NCBI RefSeq assembly: GCF_028875915.1
Contig: NZ_JAPEHW010000035.1
Coordinates: forward strand, 1-40,732
DNA length: 40,732 nt
DNA from: Pseudoalteromonas sp. G4
Lineage (GTDB): Bacteria; Pseudomonadota; Gammaproteobacteria; Enterobacterales; Alteromonadaceae
Reading direction: 5' to 3'
This document shows, piece by piece, positions 15,068 through 24,863 of the stretch (the stretch's first letter is position 1; the number at the start of each line of letters is the position of its first letter). The translations under genes were made by a program, and so were the position numbers. A model generated the notes under the pieces. That model searched no databases and was not told the DNA's origin. It saw only the letters and a program-made list of their open reading frames with translations.

Positions 15068-17848
15068 ATGAAACTCGCGTTTACACTTTCAAGCTTAGCG
15101 TTAGCAACCAGTTTTGCATTAAGCGCCAGCGAATCTCTTCAATTTAAAGACGTGTTTGATTTTAAATACGCAAAATCTGCCCAACTTTCAGAGCAGGGAA
15201 ATTTACTCGCATTTAGCGCAAGCCCTTATCGCGGTAACAGCGAAGGACAGGTTTACACGCTAAATAACAAGGCGCTACTTGCAAGCGTTGAGCGAGGTAC
15301 ATCACCGGTTATTAATAAAAATGAGAAATGGGTCGCGTTTACCGTTAAACCTGACTTACTAGCCAGTGAAAGTGCATCAAAAGATAAAAAGAAAAAACTA
15401 AAAAATGATTTATCGTTAGTAAATACCAGTTCAGGTGAGATTATCACTTTTGAACGTGTTGAAGACTTTGCCATTTCAAATGATGGAAACTGGCTGGCTT
15501 ACCGCACCGAAGTTAAGAAAAAAGACGAAACAGAAAGTGATAAAAAAGCAGATAAAACATCAAAAGACAAAGACGATAAAGATGCAAAATTAAAAGCGGA
15601 TAAAAAAGATAAAGTTTTTACCCTTAATATTGTGAACTTAGCAAATGAGCAACAGCATTCAATTGAAAACGTGCTTACTTACGCCATTGCACCAACTAGC
15701 ACACAGCTTGTTGTAAGCCAAGTAAGCAAAGAAGACGATAAAAACGCCATTAGCCATATCGCTCTGCCAAATTTTGAAATGAGCAGCTTATTTACTGAGC
15801 CTGGCGTTGTAGCTAACAAACTCGTATGGCACCCAGTTAATGATGTTCTAGCGCTTTCGGTAGGTAATTACGTTAATGATGATAAGCGTCGTCGTGAGCA
15901 TTCACTTTACTTATGGCACAGTGAAAACAACCAATTAAAACAAATCGACACCCCTATCGAGAATTGGTTTATCGGTAAAACGGCTAAATTAAAATGGTCT
16001 GAAACTGGCGAGCGCCTTTATTTTGAGACGCGCCCAATGCTTTCGGCTAAAGTTGAGCAAAAGAAATATAAAGAACAGAGCGATCTGTATGATTACGATG
16101 TTATTCGTGATCAAAAAGGGCTAAAAGTATGGCATCACAAAGATGCCGAAATAAAGCCGCGCGAAATTCAGCAATGGAATGAAAAGAACAAAAACCGCCA
16201 TTACCAAGCGGTATTTCATTTAAACAGCGATAAAGCCGTACAACTCGAAACTGAGCTTGTAAGGGATGTAAGCCTGCATACTGAAAAGCAATTTTTACTT
16301 GGCTACAGCAATAAACCGCATCTTCACAAAATTATGTATGACGGTTTCTTTGCAGATTACTACGCAGTAGATACTAAAACAGGTAACAGCGTTAAGATTA
16401 GCGAAAATACCCGCGCACGTCCGACGCTTTCACCTAATGGACAATTTGCCGCATACTTTGATAAAGGCCAAATTCAACTTAAATCACTTAAAGACGCCAA
16501 GCTAAATGCTATCACCAAAGGCATTCGAGCAACGTTTGGCGACGACCAACACGATTATCCAAGCGAGCAACCTGGCTATGGTTTTGCAGGCTGGAGCAGC
16601 GATAGTAATACCCTTTATGTATATGACAAATATGACATTTGGGCATTTGATGTAAACACACAGCAAGGCGCGCGTTTAACTCATGGTTATAAGAGCGAAA
16701 CACGTTATCGCGTTAAAAACTTAGATAAAAACAAACTATCTTTTGATTTAAACGACACGTTATTACTTTCAAGCTTTAACCTAGAGAACAAACAAACGGG
16801 CATTGCAAAACTTAATCTAGCAAACAATCAGCTAGAACAGGTTTTGGCTGGCGAAGCGCGTTTTGACCTAGTAAAGAAAGCTAAAAATGCCGATACGCTA
16901 ATTTATACACGCCAGAGCTACCATGAATTTCCTGATTTTTGGTTAAGCGACACGTCGCTTTCTACCTCTACAAAATTAACTAACCTGAACCCACAAAAAG
17001 AGAGTTTTGCATGGGCAAGTAAACCAGAACTTGTAAAGTACAAAGGCTATAACGGTGAAGATTTACAAGGTGTGTTAATTAAACCTGCTGGCTATAAAAA
17101 AGGCGATAAAGTGCCTGTGGTCATATATTTCTACCGCTATATGAGCCAACGTATGTATGACTTCCCGAAAATGGAGTTAAACCACAGACCAAACTTCCCA
17201 ATGTTTACTTCAAATGGTTACGCTATCTTCTTACCTGATATCCGTTTTGAAATTGGTCACCCAGGTAAATCATCTACTCAGACTATGATTAACGCAGCAC
17301 AAAAACTAATTGATATGGGTGTGGCTGACAAAGACAAAATTGGTTTACAAGGTCACTCATGGGCTGGTTACCAAAGTGCCTTTATGGTTACGCAAACTGA
17401 TATGTTTAAAGCGGTTGTATCGGGAGCACCAGTATCAAACATGACCAGCGCTTACAGCGGTATTCGTTTAAAGTCAGGTCTTGCACGTCAATTCCAGTAC
17501 GAAACAGGACAAAGCCGTATTGGCAAAAACTTGTTTGAAGGCTTAGATCTCTATATTGAAAACTCACCGGTATTTTTTGCAGATAAAGTTAATACACCAA
17601 TTATGATTATGTTTGGTGATAAAGATGGCGCTGTGCCTTGGCAGGAAGGGATTCAATATTACCTTGCGCTTCGCCGTGCAGGTAAAGATGTGATTTTCTT
17701 ACAATACGAAGGTGAGCCACACCACTTGAAGAAGTTTCCGAATCAAGTGGATTTCTCGATTCGTATGATGGAATACTTTGATCACCACCTTAAAGGTAAG
17801 CCAGCACCAAAATGGATGCAAAATGGCGTGCCATTTGAGAAAGAGTAA
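15068..17848 (+). CDS. Exported S9 family (prolyl oligopeptidase-type) peptidase
   Basis: 926 residues with an N-terminal signal peptide (MKLAFTLSSLALATSFALSASE). The first two thirds form a beta-propeller-like domain; the last 260 residues are the alpha/beta-hydrolase. Catalytic residues: Ser764 in QGHSWAGYQSA, Asp853 in GDKDGAVPW and His885 (or His886) in EGEPHHLKK. Residues about 150-185 are a Lys/Asp-rich low-complexity stretch (repeats of KKAD, KDKD), probably a surface loop in the propeller. Likely a periplasmic or secreted oligopeptidase. Monocistronic, closed by a strong terminator. The exact substrate is unknown. Confidence 0.9.
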   Translation: MKLAFTLSSLALATSFALSASESLQFKDVFDFKYAKSAQLSEQGNLLAFSASPYRGNSEGQVYTLNNKALLASVERGTSPVINKNEKWVAFTVKPDLLASESASKDKKKKLKNDLSLVNTSSGEIITFERVEDFAISNDGNWLAYRTEVKKKDETESDKKADKTSKDKDDKDAKLKADKKDKVFTLNIVNLANEQQHSIENVLTYAIAPTSTQLVVSQVSKEDDKNAISHIALPNFEMSSLFTEPGVVANKLVWHPVNDVLALSVGNYVNDDKRRREHSLYLWHSENNQLKQIDTPIENWFIGKTAKLKWSETGERLYFETRPMLSAKVEQKKYKEQSDLYDYDVIRDQKGLKVWHHKDAEIKPREIQQWNEKNKNRHYQAVFHLNSDKAVQLETELVRDVSLHTEKQFLLGYSNKPHLHKIMYDGFFADYYAVDTKTGNSVKISENTRARPTLSPNGQFAAYFDKGQIQLKSLKDAKLNAITKGIRATFGDDQHDYPSEQPGYGFAGWSSDSNTLYVYDKYDIWAFDVNTQQGARLTHGYKSETRYRVKNLDKNKLSFDLNDTLLLSSFNLENKQTGIAKLNLANNQLEQVLAGEARFDLVKKAKNADTLIYTRQSYHEFPDFWLSDTSLSTSTKLTNLNPQKESFAWASKPELVKYKGYNGEDLQGVLIKPAGYKKGDKVPVVIYFYRYMSQRMYDFPKMELNHRPNFPMFTSNGYAIFLPDIRFEIGHPGKSSTQTMINAAQKLIDMGVADKDKIGLQGHSWAGYQSAFMVTQTDMFKAVVSGAPVSNMTSAYSGIRLKSGLARQFQYETGQSRIGKNLFEGLDLYIENSPVFFADKVNTPIMIMFGDKDGAVPWQEGIQYYLALRRAGKDVIFLQYEGEPHHLKKFPNQVDFSIRMMEYFDHHLKGKPAPKWMQNGVPFEKE

Positions 17849-17863
17849 TCAGATTCAAATACT

Positions 17864-17892
17864 AAAATGGCGAGTTTGTAACTCGCCATTTT
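17864..17892 (+). terminator. Rho-independent terminator of the S9 peptidase gene
   Basis: AAAATGGCGAGTT pairs with AACTCGCCATTTT (13 bp, three-base loop), followed by more T. It starts 16 bases past the stop codon. Confidence 0.9.
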
Positions 17893-17980
17893 TTCGCTCA
17901 CTCATTCAGTTTAGCTTAAGCTTAAAACCGTATAGTTAGTTTCAGGAAGGGAATTCCGATTGAGTAAAGTAACATTCAAA

Positions 17981-18002
17981 AGCCAACTCTTATGAGCTGG
18001 CT
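17981..18002 (-). terminator. Terminator hairpin spanning the ygiQ stop codon
   Basis: On the minus strand AGCCAGCTC pairs with GAGTTGGCT (one G-T pair) around ATAA, followed by TTTT. The loop holds the stop codon of the ygiQ-type gene, so coding end and terminator overlap. On the plus strand seven T follow the stem, so it may also stop read-through from the S9 gene. Confidence 0.75.
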
Positions 18003-20206
18003 TTTTTTCTGCTTTTACTAAAGTTACCTGATTTACCACCACGCGACTTATTGCCACCCACCTTAGGTTTTGTATTCGCTTTATTAAACTGGCCAAATCC
18101 CGTATGGCGAGAAAGTGCAGGCCTACCACCTTTACTCTGACCAGACTTTCGTTGCTCATCTCTTGATTCTGCAGGTACTAAACAGTTAGGACCGTTACCA
18201 ATAAGTTTCGCCTTGCCCATTTTCTTTAATGCCTCACGGATCATTGGCCAACCGGCAGGGTCGTGATAGCGCAAAATCGCTTTATGCAAGCGACGTTGAC
18301 GCGCCCCTTTAGGTACACTAACAACTTCCTTGTTGTTCTTTATGTTCTTAAGCGAGTTCATTTCGGTATGGTAAATGGTAGTGGCATTTGCCATCGGCGA
18401 CGGATAAAAGTTCTGAACTTGATCTAATTTGAAATCATGGCGTTTCAGCCATAATGCCATATTGACCATATCCAAATCAGTTGTACCTGGGTGAGCCGAG
18501 ATAAAATACGGTATTAAATACTGTTTTTTACCCGCTTCTTTTGAATACTTTTCAAAAAGTTCTTTAAAGCGATCATACGTGCCCATGCCCGGTTTCATCA
18601 TTTTAGATAATGGGCCATTTTCTGTATGTTCTGGGGCAATTTTTAAGTAGCCGCCAACATGGTGTGTCACTAACTCTTTGACATAGTTAGGATCTTCAAT
18701 GGCCAAGTCATAACGTACACCTGATGCAATAAGCACTTTTTTAATGCCTTTCACTTCACGCGCCTTACGATACAAGTTTACCGTTGGCGTTTGGTCTGTA
18801 TCCATATGCTTACAAATATCAGGGTAAACACAGGATAAACGACGGCAAGTGCTCTCAGCCTTTTTGCTCTTACAGCGCAGTTTATACATATTGGCTGTTG
18901 GGCCACCAAGATCAGAAATGACACCAGTAAAGCCCGGTACTTTGTCACGAATTTGTTCAATTTCGTCAATAATCGATTGTTCAGAACGACTTTGAATAAT
19001 TCGCCCTTCATGCTCTGTAATTGAACAGAACGAACAGCCACCAAAACACCCACGCATAATATTGACCGAGGTTTTAATCATATCGTAGGCAGGAATTTTT
19101 TCATCACCATAGCTTGGGTGAGGAACTCGTTGATACGGTAAACCAAATACATCATCCATCTCTTGAGTTTCAAGTGGAAATGCTGGAGGGTTTACCCAAA
19201 CCGAACGGTCACCATGGCGTTGGAAAAGTGCACGGGCACAGCCTGGATTAGTTTCTTGGTGTAAAATACGTGACGCATGTGCATACAGAGGTTTATTTAC
19301 ACTTACCTGCTCATAAGCTGGCAGCTTTACATAGACTTTTTCCCACGGTTTTAAGCGCGGTGGCTGAATGGTAATAGGCTTAGCTTCAGCGTCAAGATCA
19401 ATACCCGCTTGCTTAAATTCTGATTTGCTACAGCCTACGTCATCTGCACCATAAGGATTTGGAATTGGATCTATCTTGCCTATTTTATCAATGGCTGTTG
19501 AATCTGATCCACGCCAACCAGTTAATGGCTCTTTACGAATAACCGCTGTACCACGGATATCATGCATTTCGTCCATGGTTTTACCCGCAGCAATACCGTG
19601 TGCAACTTCAACTAGCGGCCTTTCAGCATTACCATAAATTAGAATATCGGCTTTGGCGTCAAAAATAACACTGCGACGTACTTTTTCAGACCAATAATCA
19701 AAATGAGCAATACGGCGTAAGCTTGCTTCAATACCGCCAATAACCACTGGCACATCTTTGTAGGCCTCTTTACAACGCTGGCTATATACAATCACAGCAC
19801 GATCAGGGCGTTTACCACCAACATTACCAGCCGTATAAGCATCGTCATGGCGTAAACGCTTTTCTGCGGTATAGCGGTTGATCATCGAGTCCATATTACC
19901 CGCAGTTACACCGTAAAATAAATTTGGTTTACCAAGCGACATAAAGGCATCTTTCGATGACCAATCTGGCTGAGCAATAATACCAACGCGAAAGCCTTGC
20001 GCTTCAAGTACTCGGCCAATTACAGCCATGCCAAAACTTGGGTGATCAACATAGGCATCGCCCGTTACAATAATAATGTCACAAGAATCCCAACCAAGGG
20101 CATCCATTTCTTCTCTGCTGGTTGGTAAAAAAGGTGCTGGGCCAAAACACTCAGCCCAATATTTTGGATATGAAAAAAGACTACGCTCTGCTGATAAAGC
20201 AGTCAT
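17990..20206 (-). CDS. ygiQ: YgiQ family radical SAM protein
   Basis: 738 residues. The [4Fe-4S] cluster motif is [16 protein letters not shown] (C-x3-C-x2-C). The N-terminal part ([20 protein letters not shown]) matches the B12-binding-like UPF0313 domain, and [14 protein letters not shown] is a family hallmark. The C-terminus has more conserved Cys ([20 protein letters not shown]) and ends in a basic Lys/Gly/Ser-rich tail with likely disorder. The reaction catalysed by YgiQ proteins is not established; nucleic-acid contact is suggested by the tail only. Monocistronic. Confidence 0.93.
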   Translation of the reverse strand: MTALSAERSLFSYPKYWAECFGPAPFLPTSREEMDALGWDSCDIIIVTGDAYVDHPSFGMAVIGRVLEAQGFRVGIIAQPDWSSKDAFMSLGKPNLFYGVTAGNMDSMINRYTAEKRLRHDDAYTAGNVGGKRPDRAVIVYSQRCKEAYKDVPVVIGGIEASLRRIAHFDYWSEKVRRSVIFDAKADILIYGNAERPLVEVAHGIAAGKTMDEMHDIRGTAVIRKEPLTGWRGSDSTAIDKIGKIDPIPNPYGADDVGCSKSEFKQAGIDLDAEAKPITIQPPRLKPWEKVYVKLPAYEQVSVNKPLYAHASRILHQETNPGCARALFQRHGDRSVWVNPPAFPLETQEMDDVFGLPYQRVPHPSYGDEKIPAYDMIKTSVNIMRGCFGGCSFCSITEHEGRIIQSRSEQSIIDEIEQIRDKVPGFTGVISDLGGPTANMYKLRCKSKKAESTCRRLSCVYPDICKHMDTDQTPTVNLYRKAREVKGIKKVLIASGVRYDLAIEDPNYVKELVTHHVGGYLKIAPEHTENGPLSKMMKPGMGTYDRFKELFEKYSKEAGKKQYLIPYFISAHPGTTDLDMVNMALWLKRHDFKLDQVQNFYPSPMANATTIYHTEMNSLKNIKNNKEVVSVPKGARQRRLHKAILRYHDPAGWPMIREALKKMGKAKLIGNGPNCLVPAESRDEQRKSGQSKGGRPALSRHTGFGQFNKANTKPKVGGNKSRGGKSGNFSKSRKKASS

Positions 20207-20268
20207 AAAATGCCCCTAGAATAAAATGGCCGCAAATTATAGCTGAGTTTACCGCCCGCCTCTAGTGT

Positions 20269-22455
20269 TTATTTTTTAGCCAGCAAAAATTGTTTGAGTT
20301 CTTCATACGGCATTGGCTTTGCAAACATAAAGCCCTGCGCTTCTTCACAGCCCATAAGCTGCAAACAACTGGCTTGTTCTTCGCTTTCTATTCCTTCTGC
20401 TATTGTGTTTAAACCAAGCTTTTTACCTAGTGATACAATTAGTTCAGCAATAGCACCACTATCTTCAGGAATATCTTTAACAAAGGCGCGGTCTATTTTA
20501 ATACGATTGAGCGGCAGTTTTTTCAGATACGACAATGACGAAAACCCTGTACCAAAATCATCAATTGCAATCTCTAACCCGTGCTCTTTTAGCTCTGTGA
20601 GTGCTTCTACAACAATTTCAGGCTCATCCATCACAATGCTTTCGGTTACTTCTAATTCGATTTTATGCGGTGTTATATTGTATTCTGCGAGTGTTTCTTT
20701 GACCTTGGTCACAAATTGCGGATCTCTAAATTGCGGTACAGAAACATTTACAGCCACTCGCATATCAAACCCCAAATTTTGTAACTCTTTTTGAGTTTTA
20801 CAGGCTTGCTCTAACACCCACTGACCTATCGGTAAAATCAACCCAGATTGTTCTGCTAAAGGCACAAAAATCACTGGAGAAATGAAACTCCCCTGTTCAT
20901 TTGGCCATCTTAGCAACGCTTCGCAGCCAATCACTTTTCGTGTATTTAAACAGATTTGAGGTTGATACCAGACTTCTAGCTTATGCTCACTAAAATCATG
21001 ACGAAGTTCTTTTAAAACGCCAAGTTGCCATGCCATTTTTTCTTCCATTTCAGGAAGATAATATTCGTAATTAAACCTTAGATGCTTTTTACCCAAATTT
21101 AGCGCGATATAGCATGACTTAAGTGTATCTTTTCCGTCTTTATAAAAATATTGCTGTTCACAAACACCTAAATGGAAATTGACTGGCAATAAGTGCTCAC
21201 CTGCAAGGAAAGGTAAAGATAAAACATGGTTTAGCGAGTCTGGTGTGACTTTTTCTGATTCAACTAAAGCTGCAAATACATCCGCACCAATGCGTGCAAA
21301 ATACTTAATACCTACAATATCTTCTTGAATACGCGTAGCAACAGCTTTTAATAACAAGTCACCAACATCTTGACCTAGACCGTTATTTATCGATGAAAAA
21401 TCAGCAATATCAATAAAGTAAAGTGTAAACTGGTTTGCACTCTCTGAGTAAAAGCGCTCTACTTGATTTATAAAGTCATTACGGTTTGGTAGCTTGGTGA
21501 GTTTATCTCTGTATGCTGCATCGCGTAACTCACTTAGCATACGCACATTTTTAAACGCTACTGAAACGTTTTGTAAAAATATTTCAATTAGCTTAATTTG
21601 TTGGTCGTGAACCATTTCTTTAGTTTCAAGATAAATGGCAAATTGTGATTTATCGTCCTCAACAAAAAAGCAACTGTCATGATCTGAAATTTGATGTGTT
21701 TTATTTAGTAACGTTTGCTGTAAAACGCCAAGTGCACGGCTATTGTCAATTTGTTCAATACCTTGCCAAACCGTGCTTTTATACTCTTCACTGCCACCAA
21801 GTACAGCGGAACGCCCACTTTCAGCTGTAACAATCACACCATCGCCAGTGCCATCAAGTAGCTTTGCTATTTGCTCTATAACTTGTGAAGCAAAGGCACT
21901 TAGATCCTCCAAACCATTGATCGATTTTGCAGCATCAAGTACTTTTTCAAGACCAGTGTTATGTTCAGATAATTCACATAATTGCTGGTAAGAACGTAGA
22001 GCAGTAACAAGTGAGGTAACTAATTTTGCCCGTGTGAGCTCAGTTTTAGTTTTATAATCATTGATATCGTATTCGCGAATAATGTTTTCTTCAGGGGCAT
22101 AACCCGGCTGCCCGGTACGTAAAATAATTCTTAATTGTGAATTATTAAGCTCTTCACGAATGCGCTTAACAGCCACCAACCCCGCATCATCCGTTTCCAT
22201 TACCACATCCAGTAACACCACAGAAATATTGGGGATCTCAGCTAGCTTATTAACAGCTTCTTCACCACTGTAAGCATGATGAAACCTTAGCTGTTTGTTC
22301 CAAAAAGAAAGCCCTGACAATGCAAGCTGAGTAACAGAGTGTACCTCAGGCTCATCATCTACAATCAAAACATCCCAAAATCCAGAGTACTGTTCAGGGG
22401 TATCGTCATCATCTTCATTCAAGAATAAAAACTGTTCTTCGGCAGGTTGTGTCAT
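20269..22455 (-). CDS. Response regulator: REC-DUF3369-GGDEF(degenerate)-EAL
   Basis: 728 residues. The receiver domain (about 28-150) has acidic pair Asp33-Asp34 and phospho-acceptor Asp83 (VVLLDVVM), with Lys in INDYKTKTE. A DUF3369 GAF-like region follows (about 150-310). The GGDEF domain is degenerate (YFARIGADVFAAL in place of GGDEF). The EAL domain is complete: CEALLRW, NVSVPQF, ELEVTESIVM, DDFGTGFSSL, the Lys of RIKIDRAF, AEGIES and EAQGFMF. So it should hydrolyse c-di-GMP under phosphorelay control. The partner histidine kinase is not in the window. The N-terminal tail has an acidic run (NEDDDDTPE). Confidence 0.92.
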   Translation of the reverse strand: MTQPAEEQFLFLNEDDDDTPEQYSGFWDVLIVDDEPEVHSVTQLALSGLSFWNKQLRFHHAYSGEEAVNKLAEIPNISVVLLDVVMETDDAGLVAVKRIREELNNSQLRIILRTGQPGYAPEENIIREYDINDYKTKTELTRAKLVTSLVTALRSYQQLCELSEHNTGLEKVLDAAKSINGLEDLSAFASQVIEQIAKLLDGTGDGVIVTAESGRSAVLGGSEEYKSTVWQGIEQIDNSRALGVLQQTLLNKTHQISDHDSCFFVEDDKSQFAIYLETKEMVHDQQIKLIEIFLQNVSVAFKNVRMLSELRDAAYRDKLTKLPNRNDFINQVERFYSESANQFTLYFIDIADFSSINNGLGQDVGDLLLKAVATRIQEDIVGIKYFARIGADVFAALVESEKVTPDSLNHVLSLPFLAGEHLLPVNFHLGVCEQQYFYKDGKDTLKSCYIALNLGKKHLRFNYEYYLPEMEEKMAWQLGVLKELRHDFSEHKLEVWYQPQICLNTRKVIGCEALLRWPNEQGSFISPVIFVPLAEQSGLILPIGQWVLEQACKTQKELQNLGFDMRVAVNVSVPQFRDPQFVTKVKETLAEYNITPHKIELEVTESIVMDEPEIVVEALTELKEHGLEIAIDDFGTGFSSLSYLKKLPLNRIKIDRAFVKDIPEDSGAIAELIVSLGKKLGLNTIAEGIESEEQASCLQLMGCEEAQGFMFAKPMPYEELKQFLLAKK

Positions 22456-22617
22456 GAAACCTCTACGTCGTCACAAGACCTTTGAACTTTTTCTCTGGTC
22501 ACAATTATTTTTTCTTATTGGTTAAATACTCGCCATACGGTAGACCGTAAATCTCGGTACTAAAGCAACGTTAGCATCAGCCACTTTCCTAGTATAGACT
22601 ATTAATTAAAATCTTTA

Positions 22618-22644
22618 AAAATACTATGGTTAGATTAGTATTTT
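22618..22644. other. AT-rich inverted repeat before the SRPBCC gene
   Basis: AAAATACTA (22618-22626) and TAGTATTTT (22636-22644) are a perfect 9-bp inverted repeat with a nine-base spacer, 19 bases before the start of the gene at 22663. It could be an operator or an mRNA hairpin next to the ribosome-binding site GGAG. The rest of the 207-bp divergent region shows nothing else I recognise. Confidence 0.4.
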
Positions 22645-22662
22645 ATAAAATAACGGAGTGAA

Positions 22663-23184
22663 ATGCGGTACTTAATTCGCACATTGTTTAGTTTAGTGTT
22701 GCTTATAGGCATTACCAGCGCACTTTTGCCAAACCGTTATACCATTGCAAAAACTGTAACCAGTCATTGCACACAAGCGCAGTTTGAGAACTGGGTGTTG
22801 GACTTAGCTAATTGGCACTTTTGGACCCCCTTTGCAACCTATGAAAAGACATGGCAAGAATTAGAACTCGCCAACAGTAATAAAATTGGTGCCTATCTTA
22901 AGTGGCAAAGCGGCGATAATATTGGCGAAATGACAGTAACTGCCATGAGCCATCAACGGATGTCTTATACCAGCGTAATTGAGCAACACACCAATATAGG
23001 ACATATTGAGGCCTTACCGTTTGCTGAGCAATTACAGGTTACTTGGTCAATTGAAGGGGGTATTAATGCCCCCATAATTGGCAGCATTTTGACGCAATAT
23101 TATAAATATAAGACGCAGGATGCGATTGATTTGGGATTACGAAATTTAAATTCCCTGTGTAAAAGTCAAAGGCTGGACAAATAA
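22663..23184 (+). CDS. SRPBCC-fold protein with N-terminal membrane anchor
   Basis: 173 residues: a hydrophobic N-terminal segment (LIRTLFSLVLLIGITSALLP, signal anchor or uncleaved signal), then a START-like/SRPBCC domain of the polyketide-cyclase type. Hallmarks are VLDLANWHFWTPFATYEKTW near the start of the domain, a central GEMTVTAMS strand and VTWSIEGGINAPIIGSIL. The fold binds hydrophobic ligands; no enzymatic residues can be assigned. GGAG precedes the ATG. It is followed after one base by the TIGR03899 gene, so they are co-transcribed. Confidence 0.75.
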   Translation: MRYLIRTLFSLVLLIGITSALLPNRYTIAKTVTSHCTQAQFENWVLDLANWHFWTPFATYEKTWQELELANSNKIGAYLKWQSGDNIGEMTVTAMSHQRMSYTSVIEQHTNIGHIEALPFAEQLQVTWSIEGGINAPIIGSILTQYYKYKTQDAIDLGLRNLNSLCKSQRLDK

Positions 23185-23185
23185 C

Positions 23186-24067
23186 ATGGCGATTAAACCC
23201 GTAACTGCACAACAGCATTTAGCGCAAATTATTAAAAATAAAGTGGGTGTTGAACACACTCAATCAGACACTGAAGCAAATACCAAACGCTTAGCGCAGG
23301 ATACCGTATCAAAAACAGTAAACCCTACCCCACATTACAATAGCACTGAAAGTACACTGCAGCGTGCTCAAAAACGCCGTAAACTCGCTTTGGTAAGAAA
23401 GCAAAGCAATATTGAATCAATCTTGGGCTTAGCACAGCATTATTGCCCTCCAGTAACTTCTCAAGGTGAACCTGATCCTGATTGGATTGAGCGTTTTTTA
23501 GAATTAGCCGAAGATACCAGTAACAGTAATATTCAAAAATTGTGGGCAAAAGTACTAGCTGGTGAAGTGATTAATCCAGGCTCCTTTTCATATAAAAGCT
23601 TAATTACCCTAAAACACATCACCCCAAAAGAAGCAGATGTTTTACAAATCGCAACAAGTTGTGCAGGTAAATCAGCAAATGATGGATTTCACCAAATAAT
23701 TACTGGTAGCTACCTTACACCAAGCTTGCTTAATTTTTTAAGCCCAAATAAAAAGAGCTACGTTAATCTCAGCAGTGCTGGCCTTAATTACCCAGACATT
23801 CTAACGTTAATCGATATTGAATTAATTTATCAGCAAGAAATTGAATCAAAAGCGTTTGAAAGTGGGGAAAGCCAAATCTTAAGTTTTGCCAATGGCACCT
23901 TAACACTTACCGCCAAACGTAAAGGGTGTATTTTAACTTACTACAAATTTACGCAAACAGGTTTTTCGTTAGCACGCTTAACAAACAATAAACTAAGTAA
24001 TCAGTATTTGGAATGTTTAAGAAAGGCGTTAGAGAAGAGCTTTGAAGTCAATTTTGCCAACAAATAA
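23186..24067 (+). CDS. TIGR03899 family protein of unknown function
   Basis: 293 residues, no signal peptide or membrane segment. The central region (KRRKLALVRKQSNIESIL, then DPDWIERFLELAEDTSNSN and QKLWAKVLAGEVINPGSFS) matches, from memory, the family TIGR03899 found in Vibrio, Shewanella and Pseudoalteromonas; a related pattern occurs in DUF2806. The part with GSFSYKSLITLKHITPKEADVL looks helical. The N-terminal 60 residues are variable and polar. Function unknown. It follows the SRPBCC gene by one base and ends inside a hairpin shared with the convergent TIGR04219 gene. Confidence 0.72.
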   Translation: MAIKPVTAQQHLAQIIKNKVGVEHTQSDTEANTKRLAQDTVSKTVNPTPHYNSTESTLQRAQKRRKLALVRKQSNIESILGLAQHYCPPVTSQGEPDPDWIERFLELAEDTSNSNIQKLWAKVLAGEVINPGSFSYKSLITLKHITPKEADVLQIATSCAGKSANDGFHQIITGSYLTPSLLNFLSPNKKSYVNLSSAGLNYPDILTLIDIELIYQQEIESKAFESGESQILSFANGTLTLTAKRKGCILTYYKFTQTGFSLARLTNNKLSNQYLECLRKALEKSFEVNFANK

Positions 24068-24080
24068 TGTTGGCAAAATT
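24050..24080. terminator. Bidirectional hairpin over the TIGR03899 stop codon
   Basis: AATTTTGCCAACA pairs perfectly with TGTTGGCAAAATT (13 bp, loop AATAA). The TAA of the plus-strand gene lies in the loop, and the convergent minus-strand gene stops at 24095, just beyond the stem. The T-rich ends of the stem can serve either direction. Confidence 0.8.
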
Positions 24081-24094
24081 GTCACGATATTGAA

Positions 24095-24859
24095 TTAAAA
24101 GTGAACTTGCAAACCAGCAAATAAACCATCAACTTCAATATCTGTGTAGATATCATCAACATCATCAAGCTCTAACAACATTGAACGATAACCCGCTTTA
24201 ATCGCTACATCCACCGCCATATTATCGATGAACTCCCAAGCTACACCGATTTGGTAATCCTGAATTTTACTATCACCAATAGCTAATAGTTGACCTTCAG
24301 CAAATGCACTTAAGCCCGTAAATGGTAAGCCAAATTGCACTGCACCATAAGCCATCGGAATAAAACCGTTAAAATCGACAGATTCTTCGCTCATACCAAG
24401 GCTTTGGTCATCACCTTTCACAGCTACGTAACCGTCAAACTGCTTTGCAGATAAACCTAAGTCAATCGAGACTAAATCATTGTCAAAAATTTCATAATAA
24501 AGCACGTAATCGACATGGCTTAAGTCACTGTCACCAGTGACTGTTGAGTTCACTTTAAATACTCTGTCACCAAAGCCAAATGAGGTATTTAAATTCGCGT
24601 CAGCATTTAACTCTAGCTGAGTGTACTTTAGCTTTACATTTGGCACTAACGGGATTGGATGCTCAAGTGCAGCGTAATAGCTACCGTATTCTTTATCTTC
24701 AAAATTGAAGTTTTGCAGGTCACTTGATGTACCTAAACCACCTGATGATTGCGCAGCCCAATAATCGCCACCTACATATAAACCCAGTAGCGTGTCGGCT
24801 TTTACTTGTGGTGCCATCGTTGCAGCTATTAGCGCTGCACCTAACATTATTTTTTTCAT
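24095..24859 (-). CDS. TIGR04219 family outer-membrane beta-barrel protein
   Basis: 254 residues with a signal peptide (MKKIMLGAALIAATMAPQVKA, cleavage near residue 21). The mature part starts DTLLGLYVGGDYWAA and alternates polar and hydrophobic residues through to the C-terminal DGLFAGLQVHF, which ends in Phe as outer-membrane barrels do. KYGSYYAALEHPIP-like and VDYVLYYEIFDND blocks match TIGR04219. Function unknown. Start is four bases from the DUF2333 gene stop, so both are in one operon. Confidence 0.82.
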   Translation of the reverse strand: MKKIMLGAALIAATMAPQVKADTLLGLYVGGDYWAAQSSGGLGTSSDLQNFNFEDKEYGSYYAALEHPIPLVPNVKLKYTQLELNADANLNTSFGFGDRVFKVNSTVTGDSDLSHVDYVLYYEIFDNDLVSIDLGLSAKQFDGYVAVKGDDQSLGMSEESVDFNGFIPMAYGAVQFGLPFTGLSAFAEGQLLAIGDSKIQDYQIGVAWEFIDNMAVDVAIKAGYRSMLLELDDVDDIYTDIEVDGLFAGLQVHF

Positions 24860-24863
24860 TAAG

